Below are positions 61,372 to 64,000 of a stretch of 64,000 bases of DNA, in pieces (positions within the stretch are counted from its first letter, which is position 1; each line of letters starts with the position of its first letter). This DNA is from Utricularia gibba (Eukaryota > Streptophyta > Magnoliopsida > Lamiales > Lentibulariaceae). A program made the translations under genes and the position numbers. The notes below the pieces were generated by a model that worked only from the letters and a program-made list of their open reading frames with translations, searched no databases and had not been told where the DNA came from. The stretch spans positions 992,001 through 1,056,000 of the forward strand of contig NEEC01000009.1 in NCBI GenBank assembly GCA_002189035.1, written 5' to 3'.

Positions 61372-63073
61372 TCAACTCTGGCTCCTGCTCCTGCGCTTTT
61401 CACTAGCTCCATTCCTAAAAGGTTAGCATAGCCATTAGAAGATAACAATAATTTAAATATATAAGTTTAAACAGAAATTCGTTTTCAAATGTATTTGCTC
61501 AACAAAACACTACAGTAATTGTGGATCTCACCGCAATTCTATAACTTCAAGCAAGCCCTAAAACTAACTCAAACTTGAATCAACTTACAGTTTTGGATAA
61601 GCTTACATGCTATTAACCAAGTTTACAACAAATAGCAAACATCTGATCCACACATCTCAAAAGCAATTAAAAACAAGGTTCATATGCTCAAATGTATTTT
61701 GAGTTCAATCAACTTGAAAAAAAAAGATGGCTTACCCATTGGCATATGGGGCCTCATTACGATTAGGTGATCTACTGTAACTGCGGCCTCTTGGAGATGG
61801 ACTGCGGCCTCTTGGGGATGGACTGCGACCTCTTGGGGAGGGACTGCGGCCTCTTGGGGAGGGACTGCGGCCTCTAGGGGAGGGACTGCGGCCTCTTGGG
61901 GAGGGACTACGGCCTCTTGGGGAGGGACTGCGACCTCTTGGGGAGGACTGCGGCCTCTTGGGAGGGACTGCGGCCTCTTGGGGAGGGACTGCGGCCTCTT
62001 GGGGAGGGACTGCGACCTCTTGGAGAGAGACTGCGACGAGTGGACCTCCCACGCGGACTATAACTTCTGCAGCAGTGACAGAGAGGGAAAGAGTTAAAAA
62101 AATGATCATTCATAGACACCATCATGCATTTCAAAACTTCCTCCAAAGCAGGAAACAACGTTTGAAGACTAGTATATACACTAGTAGTCCTTGAGTATTC
62201 TTATTTTACCTTCGGCTATAACTAGGACTGCGGCGATACTTAGGGGGACTACGACGATATCTAGGAGGGCTGCGACTTCTACGCCTCCCAGAACCTGCAC
62301 GCCTGCACTCACGGGCAAAATGGCCAGGCTCGCCACATTCGTAACACTTCAGATCAGAACCAGAGCGCCCACCACGGCCACTACCACCATGTGACAACTC
62401 AACTCTCCAGCCATTTTTTCCTGTTCAGAACAGAGATATGGCACCATCACAAATATTACTGATAAAATAGCACTTACTCCACCTCCCCCCTCCCCATCCC
62501 AAAAAAAAGGGAAAAAATGGCAAAAATACACAGAAATCTCACCATCAAGTTCCCTTATGGCATCTGTGGCATCCCTTCGATCATCAAAATCAACAAAAGC
62601 ATAACCAGGTGGCCTCCTTGCGACCCACACACTGCATGCAAAACAAAAAGAATAAATTTAAAACACGAAAACCATACTACATCCAGACAACCTAAAAGAA
62701 TAGCATCAACCAAGAAGACGTTCTTAAAGCTACACAATAGTCTCTGGAAAACTCATGTCATAGAAATACTAAACCATAACCAGGTAACCTTCTGGAAACC
62801 CACACACTGCATGCAAAACAACAAGAATAAATTTTAAACAAGAAAACCTCATTAAATCCAGACAACCTAAAAGAATAGCATCAACCAGGAAGACATTCTT
62901 ATAGCTACACAACAGTCTCTGGAGGACTCATGTCACAGAAATAATAAAGCTACACACTCAGGATAACGATCCCTGGTAATTTACCTTCTGATTACTCCAA
63001 AGACGCGAAATTCATCCTCGAGTTCGCGTTCAGTGACTCGCGGATCGAGATTCCCAACATAGACCCTCGACAT
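61372..63073 (-). CDS. RSZ22: RSZ22-type SR splicing factor (9G8-like); two 1-base deletions in the RS repeat
   Basis: A nuclear splicing factor. Exons 62985-63073, 62543-62631, 62210-62420, 61736-62066, 61372-61414. The RRM starts [20 protein letters not shown] and continues [20 protein letters not shown] (RNP1 GYAFVDF). A CCHC zinc knuckle follows ([14 protein letters not shown]), then an RS domain with [20 protein letters not shown], the heptad array (separate entry), and the family ending [21 protein letters not shown]. Units 8 and 9 of the heptad array (61928-61967) are each 20 instead of 21 bp, so the frame drifts by two. Adding one base to each restores the known C-terminus and gives 254 aa; the exon sum (763) is short by exactly two. 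Intron 1 contains a tandem duplication (separate entry). Confidence 0.94.
61781..62030 (-). repeat. 12-unit 21-bp array coding SPSPRGR heptads in RSZ
   Basis: Twelve near-identical units (plus-strand motif CTGCGGCCTCTTGGGGAGGGA), each coding seven residues of the RS domain, sense strand SPSPRGR. Units 1-7 and 10-12 are 21 bp. Units 8 (61928-61947) and 9 (61948-61967) are 20 bp, each lacking one G in a G run. An imperfect thirteenth unit follows. Confidence 0.9.
62596..62955 (-). repeat. Tandem duplication (period 175 bp) of exon 2 start and intron 1 in RSZ
   Basis: Two copies offset by 175 bp. Copy 1 includes the first 30-odd bases of exon 2 and its acceptor (exon start 62631). Copy 2 has the same acceptor at 62806 and a diverged exon start coding [10 protein letters not shown], where the true exon codes [10 protein letters not shown]. 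Similarity runs through the intron part (CCAGACAACCTAAAAGAATA is shared) and ends near 62955. Confidence 0.9.
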
Positions 63074-63684
63074 ACCGAACTGCAGTTCCTGAACCAAAAA
63101 AAACTCAAATACGAACACTCAGGAGCATTTACATATCAGAATCAGCCAACATTCTCCAAAACCCCATTCATAATCGAAAACACCCATCCATAGAAACGAA
63201 ATATGGCACCCTCATCCATTTCAAAAGCAAAATAAAAGATTCTAAAACTTTCGAAAGCCCCTGGTAAGGCCTTATTCAAGCATCCATATTCGAGGCGAAG
63301 GCGACACACCTGCAACCCTAATTTTGCGGTTTGAATTCCCCCAGATCCAACGGAAAGAAAACCGCGTCCATATATGTGCCGGAGATGCGTGTGTGAAATT
63401 CCAATAATGCCCTATATTGTCGCTCAACGGTCTTATTGAATATTTTCCTATTATAGAACCTTTTTTATAATTATATTTCTCGAATAGGGGCCTGGGCCTG
63501 TCTAATTTTCGTAAATTTGCATTTTGGGCCTCACAAAAGTCACAAATTCCATTTATGGGTCGTCGAGAAAAAGTGATTTTGCCCAGAACGGCGGCTCAGA
63601 TGTGCAATATTGTCTCCTCCGACCACCGGCCCCCCAAGCCTCGCTGCCCGAAGCTGTTGGATTTCGAACCCTAGCATCTCTTCA
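63074..63684. promoter_or_regulatory. Divergent promoter, RSZ (-) and trihelix (+)
   Basis: 611 bp between starts. TGGGCC-type site II motifs lie near 63492 and 63523. The AT-rich part is 63430-63480. An open frame at 63524-63787 overlaps the trihelix start in another frame and is not called. Confidence 0.5.
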
Positions 63685-64000
63685 ATGTACAACAGTGCCG
63701 GCAATGCTGACGGCCATTTTTCCAGTCCCGGAAGCAGTGGCAGCATTCGGTATCCCGTGCAACGTCGTCAAGTTTATCAGCCAGTGATGGTACCTGTTCC
63801 ACCACCCCCGTCTCGAATGTTTTTCTCTGCATCCAGAGACGGCGATGATGACGCCGATTTTCCCTTTAGAGATGATGGTTTTCCTGAGTGGAGCAACCAG
63901 GAAATAAGGGACTTCATCGAAATCAAGGCTCAGCTTGAATGGGATTTTTCTGTAGCTGACAGGAATAAAGATCTGTGGGAAACTGTGGCTAACAGAATGA
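63685..64000 (+). CDS. Trihelix transcription factor, 5' end only (runs off window)
   Basis: The frame starts MYNSAGNADGHFSSPGSSGS and is still open at base 64000 (about 105 codons). A Pro-rich stretch (VPVPPPPSRMFF) and an acidic stretch (DGDDDADFPFRDD) precede the start of a trihelix domain: PEWSNQEIRDFIEIKAQLEW, then DFSVADRNKDLWETVANRM. This wording matches single-domain trihelix proteins of the GT-1/GT-3 kind (RNKxLWE) rather than GT-2. The rest of the gene, needed for classification, is outside the window. Confidence 0.85.
   Translation, partial: MYNSAGNADGHFSSPGSSGSIRYPVQRRQVYQPVMVPVPPPPSRMFFSASRDGDDDADFPFRDDGFPEWSNQEIRDFIEIKAQLEWDFSVADRNKDLWETVANRM

Noticed and set aside
61928-61967. 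Programmed ribosomal frameshifting in the RSZ repeat or elsewhere
   Set aside because: No slippery heptamer with a downstream structure is common to the sites, the direction is always one missing base, and affected families are not known to use recoding.
61781-62030. CRISPR-like array
   Set aside because: Regular direct repeats without unique spacers, in frame with a splicing-factor gene. It is a coding minisatellite.
56152-63073. A functional cluster of SRPK and its SR substrate
   Set aside because: The genes are separated by an unrelated PIRL gene and plant genomes do not usually cluster such pairs. Proximity alone is weak evidence.

Overview
This is plant nuclear DNA, almost certainly from a eudicot with a compact genome. 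The genes have short GT-AG introns (mostly 70-250 bp), AT-rich spacers and plant-only families (VQ, trihelix, NAC, WUSCHEL, CDPK, ROP, ARO, PIRL, fibrillin, RSZ-type SR protein). About 28 protein genes sit in 64 kb, or roughly one per 2.3 kb, with almost no recognisable transposon sequence. I saw no CRISPR array, prokaryotic operon, rRNA or tRNA. Species cannot be told from sequence alone.

Layout. 0-13 kb: tail of a probable NAC gene (+), FAS2/CAF-1 subunit (+), MKS1-like VQ protein (-), GUX-like xylan glucuronyltransferase (-), ATG13 (+), fibrillin FBN5 (-). 13-26 kb: GT-2-like trihelix factor (+), small membrane protein (+), VND-like NAC (-), small coiled-coil protein (-), WUSCHEL homologue (+), SWD2/WDR82-like COMPASS subunit (-). 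26-38 kb: FHA protein (+), unknown acidic protein (-), CPK16/18/28-type calcium-dependent kinase (+), ARO armadillo protein (-), COX15 haem A synthase (-), single-domain sulfurtransferase (-). 38-50 kb: small conserved protein (+), TDM1/POLLENLESS3-like TPR protein (+), ROP GTPase (+), long lysine-rich protein with internal repeats (+), B2-type cyclin (-). 50-64 kb: C2H2 zinc finger (+), PP2C (-), SRPK kinase (-), PIRL leucine-rich-repeat protein (+), RSZ22-type SR factor (-), 5' end of a second trihelix gene (+).

Functional links. The genes do not form one pathway. SRPK kinases phosphorylate SR proteins and the two genes lie about 4 kb apart, but this need not mean co-regulation. Several genes act in the cell cycle or chromatin (FAS2, cyclin B2, TDM1-like, SWD2-like). 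Their upstream regions carry matching motifs: an E2F site before FAS2 and AACGG (MSA-core) clusters before cyclin B2 and the TDM1-like gene.

Main caution. Fourteen places in eleven otherwise well-preserved genes need exactly one extra base to restore the conserved protein, and I found no place needing a base removed. In ten of these genes the summed exon length is also short by exactly the implied 1 or 2 bases. Most sites are in short runs of one base. This looks like consensus deletion error in the assembly rather than eleven pseudogenes. I therefore annotate these genes as CDS with the break noted. I did not find a convincing undescribed biological system. The most interesting items are the start-codon problem in the WUSCHEL homologue, a tandem intron duplication in the RSZ gene that carries a possible 18-nt in-frame exon, and the cell-cycle promoter motifs.
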